Below, piece after piece: positions 42,944 through 52,176 of a DNA stretch of 64,000 nucleotides (its first letter is position 1; each line of letters begins with the position of its first letter). Below the pieces are notes generated by a model that was not told where the DNA came from, did not search any database, and was given only the letters and a program-made list of their open reading frames with translations. A program made the translations under genes and the position numbers. Location of the stretch: contig DATLQW010000029.1 of assembly GCA_035535035.1 (NCBI GenBank), positions 1 to 64,000 on the forward strand, read 5' to 3'. Source of the stretch: JASHVB01 sp035535035 (GTDB lineage: Bacteria > Pseudomonadota > Alphaproteobacteria > Acetobacterales > Acetobacteraceae).

Positions 42944-43555
42944 TTGCTGGTGGCGTTGCTTGCCGCCGCCTGCGCACCGGCGACCAGTTATCTTGCCACT
43001 CCCAGCAGCGTCACCGCCCGCGGTCCTTGGGTGCATGCCGCCTCCGGGATGGAATTCCCCGAGACGGCCGGTGGGTTCCAGCGCGACGCGATTGCCCATT
43101 TCTCCGCAAACTTACCCGATGTCGCGGTGAACTACCGCCTGATCGCGCCCGCGGGCGCAATCGACGCCACCATCTACCTGATGCCGGAGCCGCCGTTGCC
43201 GACAGTCGGCCTGGCACCGGATGCCGTCGCTTCGATGCGGAAGGATGCGTGCCGGCGGGAGTTTGCCACCCGGTTGCACGAGATCGTCGTGGTGGACCAC
43301 GCGCGACAACTGCAACAGGAGCGCATCGTCGCACAAATTTCCGGTAAACTTCACACTGGCCGGCTGGCACGGTTTGCCTATCGAGGCTTATTGGCCGGCC
43401 GCCGGCGGGAGCTTCGCTCGGATCTTGCACGTTTCTGCTTCGCCGGTGGCCGCTGGAGCGTGGAATACCGCTTTTCTTACCCGGCGGACTTTCCGGCAGC
43501 GGGCTGGATCGCGGGCTTCGTCGCCGCCCTGCGGTGGACCGGCGCACTGGCATGA
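42944..43555 (+). CDS. Putative lipoprotein of unknown function
   Basis: About 203 residues. The N-terminus LLVALLAAACAPATS has a lipobox ending at Cys near residue 10, so the protein is probably a lipoprotein. The body (SGMEFPETAGGFQRDAIAHF, VNYRLIAPAGAIDATIYLMP, GGRWSVEYRFSYPADF) is not recognised. The start is uncertain: TTG 42944 gives a very short leader, and the frame is open upstream through VCAVSL without an ATG, so a non-standard start up to about 50 bp upstream is possible. It precedes the tpsB gene by about 200 bp; that gap holds nothing recognisable. Confidence 0.6.
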   Translation: MLVALLAAACAPATSYLATPSSVTARGPWVHAASGMEFPETAGGFQRDAIAHFSANLPDVAVNYRLIAPAGAIDATIYLMPEPPLPTVGLAPDAVASMRKDACRREFATRLHEIVVVDHARQLQQERIVAQISGKLHTGRLARFAYRGLLAGRRRELRSDLARFCFAGGRWSVEYRFSYPADFPAAGWIAGFVAALRWTGALA

Positions 43556-43753
43556 CCGTCGCCGTCGGCGGTTCTTAACCCGCTTGCAACAAAACTGTGC
43601 GCGTTCGCCGCAGCGCGGCATGGCACCATCCGAACGCTGCGTGACCGACGAGAGCTGAACCCACATGGGACCACACAGAAGGCGGCCGGGGCGCGACTGC
43701 GCTGCGGCAAGCGCGGCCGGCGCCGGACACGATCGGCGAAGGTGATCCGACGC

Positions 43754-45367
43754 ATGGCGCCCGGGCGGCCTTCAGTTTTGCGCGCGCTCGGCTGCGCGCG
43801 GTGGGTCGCGTTCCTGGCGGCAATCGCGGGTGCTCACGCCGCTGCCTCGCCCGCCGTGGCCCCGGCGCCCTCGTCCGAGCCGCAGCATTTCGCCATCGAG
43901 GAATTTCGTGTCGAAGGCAATACGCTGCTGCCAAACGAGGAGATCGAAGCGGCGGTGTACGGCTTTCTTGGCCCCAACCGGACCGCGGCGGATGCCGAGC
44001 AGGCCCGTGCCGCTTTGGAAGACCTGTATCGCAAGAAGGGCTATCCCACGGTCACCGCGGAGCTACCGCGCCAGAGCATCGATTCCGGTGTCATCGTGCT
44101 GACGGTAACCGAGCGAAAGATCGGCCGCCTGCGGGTGACCGGCGCGCATTATTTCGAGCCCGACGTAGTGCGCCGGCATGCGCCGTCGCTTGCACCCGGC
44201 ACGGTGCCCAACATGCGCCAGGTGCGGCGCGATATCCTCGCGCTGAACCACCAGCCCGACCGCAGCGTTACTCCGGTGCTGAAGGCGGGCAAGGCCCCCG
44301 ACACGGTCGACGTCGATCTCGAAGTTGCCGACAAGCTGCCGCTGCACGGCTCGCTCGAACTGGACAATCGCCAGAGCGCCGACACGACGGCGCTGCGAAC
44401 GACCGGTTCGCTGCGCTATGATAATCTGTGGCAGCGGGGCGACAGCGCGAGCTTCTTCTTTCAGGTCGCACCGCAGCATATGCCGGATGCCCAGGTGTTT
44501 TCCGGCAGCTACCTGTTCCACATTCCCGATACGGATCTGGCACTGCTCGGTTCCTACCTGAGCTCCGACAGCAATGTCACATCGATCGGCGGCACCAATG
44601 TCGTGGGCAAGGGACAGATCTACGGATTGCGGCTTATCATTCCACTTACGCAGGATAACGGCTTCACCCAGGCGCTTAGTGTTGGCATGGACTACAAGGA
44701 CTTCAGTCAGGCGCTGACGCTGTCCGGTCAGGGCAGCCACGTGCCACTGCAATATTACCCGGTTGCCGCCAGCTACCAGGCGGACTGGGTCGGCAAGCGG
44801 TCGCAGACCGATCTGACCGCCGGCGTGGTCGCGGGCACCCGCGGGTTGGGCGGCAGCGACGCGGCGTTCGACAACAACCGCTTTGATGCCAAGGCGAACT
44901 TCTTCTACCTGCGCGGCGCGATATCGCACACTGATGAACTGCCATGGGGGATGCAGGCCTGGGCACGGCTGCAGGGCCAGGCGTCAGCCGAGCCACTGGT
45001 GCCGAATGAGCAGCTCAGCGCCGGCGGCCAGGACACGGTGCGAGGCTATCTGGAGAGCGAAGTGCTCGGCGATTCCGGTGCCATCCTGCAAATGGAGCTG
45101 CGCGGCCCGTCGCTCGCGAAGCGCATAGGTCCGCTGGTGAACGACTTCCGTTTGCACGCCTTTGTCGATCTGGCGCATACCAGCATCAATCAGCCGCTGC
45201 CCGAACAGGTGCAAAAATACTCGCTCGGCAGTGTTGGCGTGGGCCTGCGGGTTCGGCTTCTCGATCACCTGAGTGGCACGATCGAAGACGCATTTGTCCT
45301 GAGCAACGGCCCGACCACCAAGGCTGGCTCGGATCGGGTGCTGTTCCGCGTACTCGGGGAGTTCTGA
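43754..45367 (+). CDS. TpsB-type outer-membrane transporter (ShlB/FhaC family)
   Basis: A 537-residue outer-membrane protein that exports the partner exoprotein. After a signal peptide, POTRA domains follow (AIEEFRVEGNTLLPNEEIEA and KIGRLRVTGAHYFEPDVVRR), then a 16-strand barrel. The conserved L6 loop VRGY is in GGQDTVRGYLESEVLG, and the chain ends with Phe as usual for barrels assembled by BAM. It is the obvious partner of the 4108-residue TpsA encoded on the other strand 6.8 kb away. The ATG at 43754 is preferred, with GAAGG upstream; GTG 43742 is an alternative. It is followed closely by ExbB/ExbD/TonB-type genes. Confidence 0.9.
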   Translation: MAPGRPSVLRALGCARWVAFLAAIAGAHAAASPAVAPAPSSEPQHFAIEEFRVEGNTLLPNEEIEAAVYGFLGPNRTAADAEQARAALEDLYRKKGYPTVTAELPRQSIDSGVIVLTVTERKIGRLRVTGAHYFEPDVVRRHAPSLAPGTVPNMRQVRRDILALNHQPDRSVTPVLKAGKAPDTVDVDLEVADKLPLHGSLELDNRQSADTTALRTTGSLRYDNLWQRGDSASFFFQVAPQHMPDAQVFSGSYLFHIPDTDLALLGSYLSSDSNVTSIGGTNVVGKGQIYGLRLIIPLTQDNGFTQALSVGMDYKDFSQALTLSGQGSHVPLQYYPVAASYQADWVGKRSQTDLTAGVVAGTRGLGGSDAAFDNNRFDAKANFFYLRGAISHTDELPWGMQAWARLQGQASAEPLVPNEQLSAGGQDTVRGYLESEVLGDSGAILQMELRGPSLAKRIGPLVNDFRLHAFVDLAHTSINQPLPEQVQKYSLGSVGVGLRVRLLDHLSGTIEDAFVLSNGPTTKAGSDRVLFRVLGEF

Positions 45368-45373
45368 AGCAGC

Positions 45374-47329
45374 ATGGTCTTATCGCGAATCACACGTCGC
45401 TTTGCCATTTTCGCTGTTGTGGTCCTCGCGTTCGTGTCGCTTGGACCACACGCCGCGCATGCGTGGTGGAACAGCGACTGGCCGTACCGCATGAAGATCA
45501 CCGCGGATGCCGGGCCGAAGGGGGCCAACATCACGGAGCCGATCGGCCGGACGCAGGTGCTGGTTCGGCTGTTCGGCGGCAATTTCAATTTTGACACCGC
45601 CGACGAGAAGGGGGCCGACCTGCGCGTGATTGCCGGCGATGATCGCACGCCGCTGCATTTCCACATCGAGCGATTCGACGGGCTGATCGATCAGATCGGC
45701 CTCATCTGGGTCGATGTGCCGGATCTCGCCCCGGGGGCTTCAACCACGCTGTATCTGTACTGGGGGAAGAAAAATCCGACCCCGGGCGGTGACGCGAAAG
45801 CGACCTACGATCCCGACCAGCTCCTGGTGTATCATTTCAACGACGCGAACGGGGTGCCGCACGACAGTACCGGCTATGGCAACAATGCCCTGACCGCCGG
45901 GAAACGCGACGACGGCGGCATGATCGGCTATGGGCTGCGGCTGGACGGTAAGGCGCCGGTGCAGATTCCCGCGTCCCCCTCGCTCGCCATCGCGGCCGGC
46001 GCGACGATGACCTGGTCGCTTTGGGTGCGCCCGGACGACGGCGTGACCTCCGGCGTGCTGTATTCGGTGCGCGACGGCGACAACGGGTTTTCCTTCGGCA
46101 TCGCGCAGGACGTCGCCTATGCCCAGGTCACCACCGCGGCGGGCGTGATCCGCACCAGCGCCGGCGCGCCCATCGGTCCGGGCTGGCACTACATTGCGGT
46201 CACCGCGTCGGATCACCTGCGGGTCTATGTCGATGGCCGATTGAGCGGCGAGGTTGCGGCAAGTCTCCCCGCGCTGAATGCGCCGGCTCTGCTCGGCGGC
46301 GCGCCGCCGCCGGTGGTGCCGGCACCAGCCGCGCCGGATGCCGCCGCGTCAAAGGCCGCGACGCCAAATGCGACCGCGCCAAGCGCCACTGCGCCGGCGC
46401 CTGCCGCCGCGGCACCGGCTCCTGCGACGGCACCCGCGGCGCCGCCCAATTTTATCGGCGTCATCGACGAGTTCGGTATCGCCAAAGTGGTTCGCCCGAC
46501 CGGCGCGTTCCAGGTCGCGGTGCACGACCAGGGACCGAAACCCGATCTGTTGTCCTTCGATCCGCCGGAACAGGGATCGCTGTTCGGCAATAGTTATCTC
46601 GGCATTATCGTGCGGGCCGTTACGCCCGATGCCTGGGTGGTGATCGGCATCCTGGGGATGATGTCGGCCCTGAGCTGGCTGGTGATGATCGGCAAAATGC
46701 TGTACCTGGCGCGGGTCAGCCGCGCCAACCACCGGTTCCGCAGCGAATTTCGCGCCGCCATGACGCGTGCCGCGGAAACCGGCGAAGCGTTCGGCCAGTT
46801 TCAGATCGAACGGCCGCACCGGGTGCGCGCCTCGCCGCTGATGCATCTGTACAGGGTGGCCGCGCGCGAGGTGAACGAGCGCGTGACACGGGGCAGGGTG
46901 GACGCCGACGGCAGACTGCCGATGCAGTCGCTGGCCGCCATCCGCGCAGCGCTGGATGCCGGACTCGCACATGAAAACCAGCGGCTGAACGGCTCGATGG
47001 TGTTGCTGACAATCGCGATCAGCGGTGGACCGTTCCTTGGATTGCTTGGCACGGTGATCGGCGTGATGATCACCTTCGCCGCGGTTGCCGCCGCGGGCGA
47101 CGTCAACATCAACGCCATCGCACCCGGCATTTCCGCTGCCCTGCTCGCGACCGTCGCCGGCCTCACGGTCGCGATTCCGGCGCTGTTCGGCTACAACTTT
47201 TTCGTCACCCGCATTCGTGAGTCCATTGTGGACATGCAGGTCTTCGTGGACGAGCTGGTCACCCGTATCGGCGAAATCGTCGTGCCGGCCGCCACGGTGG
47301 CCGAACCGCAACGCGCCGCGGCTGAATGA
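45374..47329 (+). CDS. ExbB/TolQ-type proton channel fused to DUF2341 and lectin-like ectodomain
   Basis: A 651-residue fusion. A signal peptide ends in HAAHA near residue 30. Next come a DUF2341-type domain (WWNSDWPYRMKITADAGPKG, LYLYWGKKNP) and a LamG/concanavalin-like domain (VYHFNDANGVPHDSTGYGNN, WSLWVRPDD, HYIAVTASDHLRVYVDGRLS). An Ala/Pro-rich insert (about 310-355) precedes its last strand GVIDEFGIAKVV. From residue 410 on is an ExbB/TolQ channel with three membrane helices: WVVIGILGMMSALSWLVMIG, LLTIAISGGPFLGLLGTVIG and the final ISAALLATVAGLTVAIPALF. It would form a proton-driven motor with the ExbD and TonB-like products encoded next. Confidence 0.88.
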   Translation: MVLSRITRRFAIFAVVVLAFVSLGPHAAHAWWNSDWPYRMKITADAGPKGANITEPIGRTQVLVRLFGGNFNFDTADEKGADLRVIAGDDRTPLHFHIERFDGLIDQIGLIWVDVPDLAPGASTTLYLYWGKKNPTPGGDAKATYDPDQLLVYHFNDANGVPHDSTGYGNNALTAGKRDDGGMIGYGLRLDGKAPVQIPASPSLAIAAGATMTWSLWVRPDDGVTSGVLYSVRDGDNGFSFGIAQDVAYAQVTTAAGVIRTSAGAPIGPGWHYIAVTASDHLRVYVDGRLSGEVAASLPALNAPALLGGAPPPVVPAPAAPDAAASKAATPNATAPSATAPAPAAAAPAPATAPAAPPNFIGVIDEFGIAKVVRPTGAFQVAVHDQGPKPDLLSFDPPEQGSLFGNSYLGIIVRAVTPDAWVVIGILGMMSALSWLVMIGKMLYLARVSRANHRFRSEFRAAMTRAAETGEAFGQFQIERPHRVRASPLMHLYRVAAREVNERVTRGRVDADGRLPMQSLAAIRAALDAGLAHENQRLNGSMVLLTIAISGGPFLGLLGTVIGVMITFAAVAAAGDVNINAIAPGISAALLATVAGLTVAIPALFGYNFFVTRIRESIVDMQVFVDELVTRIGEIVVPAATVAEPQRAAAE

Positions 47330-47340
47330 GGAAATAAGCC

Positions 47341-47748
47341 ATGCAGGTCCTGTCCAACGAAAAGCCGTACGATGACATCAACATCACGCCGATGCTCGAT
47401 CTTGCCTATGTGCTGCTGGTCATCTTCATCATCATGACCACGGCCGCGGTGCAGGGCATCAAGGTTGATCTGCCGAAGGCGAGCGCGGCGGTCAGCCTCG
47501 TGGTGCCGAAGACCAAGGTGATCGCCGTCACCGCGCAGGGCCAGATCCTGTTGGATGCCGTCCCGGTGACCATCAGCGAACTGGAGGCGCGATTGCGCGA
47601 TCTGAAGGCGATCACGCCGGATCTGCCGGTGATCGTGAAGGGCGACCGCGCGGTGCAGTACGAGAAGATTATGCAGGTGATCGACGTGTGCAGCCGGGTC
47701 GGTGTGCAATCGATCGGTCTGGCCGCGCAGAAGTTCGTCGGGTCCTGA
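47341..47748 (+). CDS. exbD: ExbD/TolR-family biopolymer transport protein
   Basis: A 135-residue partner of the ExbB channel. A short cytoplasmic start (YDDINITPMLDLAYVLLVIF) contains the single membrane helix with the essential Asp at position 20, followed by a periplasmic domain (VSLVVPKTKVIAVTAQGQIL, LPVIVKGDRAVQYEKIMQVI). GAGGAA precedes the ATG. It lies 11 bp after the channel fusion gene and one base before the TonB-like gene, so the three are made together. Together they would transmit proton motive force to an outer-membrane partner. Confidence 0.92.
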   Translation: MQVLSNEKPYDDINITPMLDLAYVLLVIFIIMTTAAVQGIKVDLPKASAAVSLVVPKTKVIAVTAQGQILLDAVPVTISELEARLRDLKAITPDLPVIVKGDRAVQYEKIMQVIDVCSRVGVQSIGLAAQKFVGS

Positions 47749-47749
47749 C

Positions 47750-48436
47750 ATGTGGATCGACGAGCTTCAGGAGGAGGAGGAGCCGCGCGGCTGGCAGCGC
47801 ACCGCCGGGCGGATCGGCGTTGGCCTGCTGGCGTTCGGCACGGTTGGCGCGCTCATTTACAGTTTGGCGCATCAGCAGGCCAACGTTGCAATGCACAGGG
47901 TGACAACCATCACCCGCGTACTGTTGCCACCGCCGCCGCCGCCGACACCACCCAAACCCGAGAAGGTGGAGGAACAGCCGAAGCTCGCTGCGCCGAAACC
48001 GATCGAGAAGGCGCAAGTGAAACCGCAGCAAAAGCCAGTGCAGGCGCCGCCGGCCTCGCCGCTCACCGCCGAGGCCGGTACGGGACCAAATCCATACGGC
48101 CTGCAGGTTGGCAACGGTTCGGGCGATGTCATCGGCGGCGCGGGCGGCGGGGGCGGGAGTGAGGGTTGGCAGCTTTATGCTGGCACGATCCGTTCGCAGG
48201 TGCAGGGTGTGCTGCGCCAAGACGACAAGACGCGATTTGGACGCTGGCAGGTCGCCGTGAAGATCTGGCTCAGCGCCACCGGCACCGTGATACGCGCCGA
48301 CATCGTCAATTCGTCCGGCGATCCCGCGGTGGACAGCGCGATCAGGCGTGACCTGGATGGGCTTGGCGTCGGCCAAGCTCCGCCACAGGGCATGCCGCAA
48401 CCGGTCCATCTTCGCATCGCGGCCGAGCCCGGATGA
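47750..48436 (+). CDS. TonB-like energy-transducing protein
   Basis: A 228-residue protein with one N-terminal membrane helix (about residues 20-42), a long Pro/Lys-rich spacer (LLPPPPPPTPPKPEKVEEQP and KAQVKPQQKPVQAPP) and a C-terminal TonB/TolA-like domain (YAGTIRSQVQGVLRQDD, VAVKIWLSATGTVIRADIVN, SGDPAVDSAIRRDL). The unusually glycine-rich stretch IGGAGGGGGSEG separates spacer and domain. It would span the periplasm and contact an outer-membrane protein, perhaps the porin encoded next or TpsB, which are not normally TonB-dependent. ATG overlaps closely with the exbD stop. Confidence 0.83.
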   Translation: MWIDELQEEEEPRGWQRTAGRIGVGLLAFGTVGALIYSLAHQQANVAMHRVTTITRVLLPPPPPPTPPKPEKVEEQPKLAAPKPIEKAQVKPQQKPVQAPPASPLTAEAGTGPNPYGLQVGNGSGDVIGGAGGGGGSEGWQLYAGTIRSQVQGVLRQDDKTRFGRWQVAVKIWLSATGTVIRADIVNSSGDPAVDSAIRRDLDGLGVGQAPPQGMPQPVHLRIAAEPG

Positions 48437-48470
48437 TGCGGGTTCGTCTCCCTCGTACCTGCGGTGTCGC

Positions 48471-50207
48471 ATGACCGAACGTTTCGGCTGTCTGGCGCGA
48501 TTCGGCGTCCTTTGTCTTCTGCTTGCCGCGGCCTCCGGCTCGCTGTCGCGTGCCCACGCACAACCGGCCACGCCGAGCGTCACCGAGCGGCTGATCGAAC
48601 TGCTGGTGCAGAAGGGCGTGTTGCCACGCGCTCAGGCAAACGCCCTGCTGAAGCAGGCGGAGGCGGAAGCGCGTGGCGGCGCCCAGCAGCGGCATCGCCA
48701 GGTCGCCGCCGGGCCCAGGGGGAAGAGGCCGGCCGCCACACCGGCGGCGGAACAGGCGGCGGCCGGATCCGCCGAACCAAAGCTGCCTCCCGGCACGGTG
48801 CGGGTGACCTACGTGCCGCAGATCGTGCGCGATCAGATTGCCGCGCAGGTCCGCAACGAGGTGCTGCAGAAGGCGAAGAACGAAGGTTGGGCGGAGCCGA
48901 ACCAGGTTCCCGATTGGGTGCACCGGATCACGATGTATGGCGACATGCGGATTCGCGGCCAGGGCGATTTCTTGCCGCAGGGCAACATTCCCGATTTCGT
49001 AGATTTTGCCACGCTCAACGCCGGTCCGCCGTACGACATCACCGGCAGCTCTGGTGGACCGCCGTTGCTCGACACCACCGAGGATCGGTGGCGCGTCCGG
49101 CTGCGCGCGCGCATCGGCATGCGCGCCCGGATCGACGACTGGCTCAGCGCCGACATCCGTATTGCCACAGGCAACGATGCGAGCCCGGTTTCGACCAACC
49201 AGACACTCGGCCAGAGCGGTGCCTTCGCCAAAGATGCGCTATGGCTTGACCGCGGCTTCCTGAAGGCGACCCCAATTCCGCAGGTGACGCTGTACGCCGG
49301 CCGCATGCCGAACCCGTTCTGGACAACTGACCTGATCTACTACGACGACCTGAGCTTTGACGGATTTGCCGCCACGGGGCGCCAGCCTGTTTGGGACGGC
49401 GTTGCCGCTTTCGGCAGCCTGGGCGCATTTCCGGTGTTCAACACCGCGTTCAATTTCGGTACGACGGCCAACTACCCCAGTCGCAACGGCTGGCTGTTCG
49501 GTGTGCAGGGTGGCGCCGAGTGGCGGATCACGACCCACTACACGGCCAGGTTTGCCGCCGGGTATTTCAGCTACTCGAATATCCAGGGAAAACTATCCTC
49601 GCCGTGCACGATTCTGTACGCCTCCGACACCTGCCAAACCGACAACACGCGCATGCTGTTTCCCTCGAACGGCAACACGATGATGACGATACGCGACCTG
49701 GTGGTTCCCGCGACCAATCCGAACGGTCCGCAGCCGCAGTATTTCGGCCTTGCCTCGGCGTTCGATATCCTCGACCTGCACGGGCGCGTCGATATCGACA
49801 CATTCGATCCGATCCGCGTTGCGCTGGAAGCCGAGTTCTCGGACAATCTTGGGTTCAACCGTGCTAACGTGCTCAATCTGGGGTTGCCCAATGGCAGCAA
49901 TACCGTGCAGGCCGGCAACAAGGCCTGGATGATCCGCGGCATCGTCGGCACGCCGGAAATCGCCCAGCGGTGGGACTGGAACGCGTCACTGACCTACAAA
50001 TACCTGGAGAGCGACTCCGTGCTCGCGGCGCTGAACGATCCGGACTTTCACCTCGGTGGCACGAACGCCAAGGGCTTCATTCTCGCCGGCAATCTCGGCG
50101 TGGCACGCAACGCCTGGGTCACCGTACGCTGGCTCAGCAGCAACCAGGTCAGCGGCGGTCCATACTCGGTGGACACCGTGCAGGCCGATCTGAACGTTCG
50201 CTTCTGA
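48471..50207 (+). CDS. Putative outer-membrane porin
   Basis: A 578-residue protein with signal peptide (CLLLAAASGSLSRAHAQ). Residues about 35-70 are helical (SVTERLIELLVQKGVLPRAQ ANALLKQ region), a feature of the putative porin family sometimes called Porin_5. The remainder has alternating beta strands ending in Phe (VQADLNVRF), as in BAM-assembled barrels; segments such as WRVRLRARIGMRARIDDWLS and GRMPNPFWTTDLIYYDDLSF are typical. The gene lies in the TpsB/ExbB/TonB operon and may be the outer-membrane client of the TonB-like protein. The start MTERFGCLARFG is selected from its signal peptide. Confidence 0.8.
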   Translation: MTERFGCLARFGVLCLLLAAASGSLSRAHAQPATPSVTERLIELLVQKGVLPRAQANALLKQAEAEARGGAQQRHRQVAAGPRGKRPAATPAAEQAAAGSAEPKLPPGTVRVTYVPQIVRDQIAAQVRNEVLQKAKNEGWAEPNQVPDWVHRITMYGDMRIRGQGDFLPQGNIPDFVDFATLNAGPPYDITGSSGGPPLLDTTEDRWRVRLRARIGMRARIDDWLSADIRIATGNDASPVSTNQTLGQSGAFAKDALWLDRGFLKATPIPQVTLYAGRMPNPFWTTDLIYYDDLSFDGFAATGRQPVWDGVAAFGSLGAFPVFNTAFNFGTTANYPSRNGWLFGVQGGAEWRITTHYTARFAAGYFSYSNIQGKLSSPCTILYASDTCQTDNTRMLFPSNGNTMMTIRDLVVPATNPNGPQPQYFGLASAFDILDLHGRVDIDTFDPIRVALEAEFSDNLGFNRANVLNLGLPNGSNTVQAGNKAWMIRGIVGTPEIAQRWDWNASLTYKYLESDSVLAALNDPDFHLGGTNAKGFILAGNLGVARNAWVTVRWLSSNQVSGGPYSVDTVQADLNVRF

Positions 50208-50872
50208 TGCGCATGCGGAGCAGCGGTTTGATTCTGCTGCTGTTCGCCGCGGTGCTCGCGGCGGGGCCGGCCCGGGCGCAGGACGCCACCGGCGAAGCGC
50301 GCCTGCGCGAAGCGCTGCGCCAAACGACGATGGAACTGCGTTCCCTGCAGGACGGCCAGGCGGCACTGAACGCGCAGCTTGATCAGCTCAGGCACGAACG
50401 CGACTCGCTGCAACAGCAGCTCGAAGCGGCAAAGAACGCGCCACGGCCCCCCGATGCTGAACTGGGGCAGTTGCGCGACGCCGTGGCGGCGCTGCAGCAG
50501 CAGAACAGCGCGTTGCAGGCCGGCCTGCAGAAGTGGCAAGCCGGCTACCAGCAGGCGGCCACGCTGGCCCGCGCCAAGTATGCCGAAAGCCGCCGACTCG
50601 GCGGGGAACTGCAACAGCAGACCGCCAAACTGGGGATTTGCACCACGACCAATGGGAAGCTGATCGCTGTGGCGAACGGAATTCTGCATCTTTACCGCAC
50701 ACAGGACTTCCGCTCCTTGCTGCTTGAGAGCTATGAGCCGCTGATTGGGTTCAAGAAGGTAGAGTTGGAGAATCTGGTGCAGGACTACGAAGACAAGATC
50801 GATGATCAGCGGCTGTTGCCAGGGGCGCCGGTGAGCCAGGTGCCGGCGCCTGGCCCAACCGGAGCGCGTTGA
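50207..50872 (+). CDS. Periplasmic coiled-coil protein
   Basis: A 221-residue exported protein. The signal peptide SSGLILLLFAAVLAAGPARA is followed by a long coiled coil (about residues 30-150; for example ALNAQLDQLRHERDSLQQQL and AVAALQQQNSALQAGLQKWQ), then KLGICTTTNGKLIAVANGIL and YEPLIGFKKVELENLVQDYE. No known domain recognised. The ATG overlaps the porin stop by one base and its own stop overlaps the next ATG by one base, so it is firmly part of the operon. A scaffold or spacer role is only a guess. Confidence 0.75.
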   Translation: MRMRSSGLILLLFAAVLAAGPARAQDATGEARLREALRQTTMELRSLQDGQAALNAQLDQLRHERDSLQQQLEAAKNAPRPPDAELGQLRDAVAALQQQNSALQAGLQKWQAGYQQAATLARAKYAESRRLGGELQQQTAKLGICTTTNGKLIAVANGILHLYRTQDFRSLLLESYEPLIGFKKVELENLVQDYEDKIDDQRLLPGAPVSQVPAPGPTGAR

Positions 50873-51753
50873 TGCGGCGCCACTTGCAACTTCTTGTTGC
50901 ACTGCTGCTGGTCAGCGCGCAGGCCCCGGCGGGCAATTCGGTGGTGGCGGAAGCCGGCGGTGCGAAAATGACCGCGGCCGATGCCAGGAACCTGCTTGCG
51001 GCAGCCGCACCGGACGTGCGTGCGAAGCTCGCCAGCGATCCTTCCCTGCTGGATCGGCTGGTGCGCCGCCAGATGGTGCAGATGCTGCTGCTGCAGGAAG
51101 CGCATGCTCAGCAGTGGGACACGCGGCCGGACGTGGTGTTTCAGGCCCAGCAGGCGCATGACGCGGCGATCGCCGATTCGTATCTTGCTTCGCTTGCGCA
51201 GCCGCCGGCCGGCTATCCATCGGATGCCGATGTCGAGGCGGCCTATGAAGCGCGGAAAGATCGCCTGATCATGCCGCGGCAATATCATCTGGCACAGATT
51301 TTCGTGGCGCTGCCGCCCAACGCGACTGCCGCCGCCGAGGCCAGGGCGAAGCAGCGTCTCGCCGCGATCCGGCAACAACTTGCCAAGCCGCGTGCCGACT
51401 TTGCTGCCGTTGCCCGAAACGAATCCGATGACAAGGCTTCGGCTGCCGCGGGCGGCGACCTCGGGTGGCTGCCCGAGGACCGGCTGCGCCCGCCGGTGCG
51501 TGACGCGGTTGCCGGCATGCAGGGGGGCGCGGTCAGCGAACCGCTGCGCACCGCGGACGGCTGGCATCTCATCCGCCTGATCGGCACAAAGGCCGCCGCG
51601 CCGGCGCCGCTCGCCGACGTGCGCGCGCAACTTGTTCAGGCGTTGCGCCAGCAGCGGATCGCCGCGACAGAACGCAAGCTGATCGGCGACCTGTTGCGCC
51701 GCCAGCCGATCCGGGTCGATGAGATCGGGCTGCAGGGCGCGGTCAAGCCATAG
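50872..51753 (+). CDS. Periplasmic peptidyl-prolyl isomerase (PpiC/SurA type)
   Basis: A 293-residue protein with signal peptide (LQLLVALLLVSAQAPAG), an N-terminal helical chaperone-like part (LLDRLVRRQMVQMLLLQEAH) and a parvulin domain (about 145-250): QYHLAQIFVALPPNATAAAE, FAAVARNESDDKASAAAGGD, LGWLPEDRL and GWHLIRLIG. Such isomerases assist folding of outer-membrane and secreted proteins. As the last gene of the TpsB-ExbB-TonB-porin operon, it is likely a dedicated chaperone for the secreted TpsA or the barrel proteins. It starts by a one-base overlap with the upstream gene. Confidence 0.87.
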   Translation: MRRHLQLLVALLLVSAQAPAGNSVVAEAGGAKMTAADARNLLAAAAPDVRAKLASDPSLLDRLVRRQMVQMLLLQEAHAQQWDTRPDVVFQAQQAHDAAIADSYLASLAQPPAGYPSDADVEAAYEARKDRLIMPRQYHLAQIFVALPPNATAAAEARAKQRLAAIRQQLAKPRADFAAVARNESDDKASAAAGGDLGWLPEDRLRPPVRDAVAGMQGGAVSEPLRTADGWHLIRLIGTKAAAPAPLADVRAQLVQALRQQRIAATERKLIGDLLRRQPIRVDEIGLQGAVKP

Positions 51754-51798
51754 CGAAACCCATACCGCGAGGCTGCGCCGCTGCGGACGAACCAGTTT

Positions 51799-52116
51799 TT
51801 GCGACTACTGATAATTTTGATGCTGCCACTGCAAGCGGCGCGAGGCGGTGAGCCGGCCGCCGGCAATACATGCGTTGATGTGCATATCGGTGCGGATCAA
51901 TCGTATGGCTGCCTCAACCAGGAATTGCGCCACACCGCGGAGAGCGCATCTCGGGCGATGATTGCCCCGGACGTACGCGCGGGCAGTCCGGCACCGGCGA
52001 CCGGAACCTTCAATCGTACCGCGACACAGGAGCGGCTGGGCAACGCGTTCGGCCATTCGGTTGTGCCGCAACGTCCGGCGCCACCGCCGCCACTGCCGCT
52101 GTTTCGCACGCCCTGA
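51799..52116 (+). CDS. Small exported protein with a Cys motif
   Basis: About 105 residues. A hydrophobic start (MRLLIILMLPLQ) precedes NTCVDVHIGADQSYGCLNQE, a Cys-x13-Cys segment that I recall in small exported proteins of unknown function in proteobacteria. The tail ends in a proline run. The start appears to be TTG (51799), preceded by no strong ribosome-binding site; an internal ATG at 51820 would remove most of the leader. It is in frame with, and 45 bp after, the PpiC-type gene. It fills part of the 505-bp gap to the PstS-like gene. Confidence 0.5.
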   Translation: MRLLIILMLPLQAARGGEPAAGNTCVDVHIGADQSYGCLNQELRHTAESASRAMIAPDVRAGSPAPATGTFNRTATQERLGNAFGHSVVPQRPAPPPPLPLFRTP

Positions 52117-52176
52117 CGCGGGACCAGGCCCGCTAACGCTGAACCATCGCAATCGCTTCGTTAATGATTAAACAAG

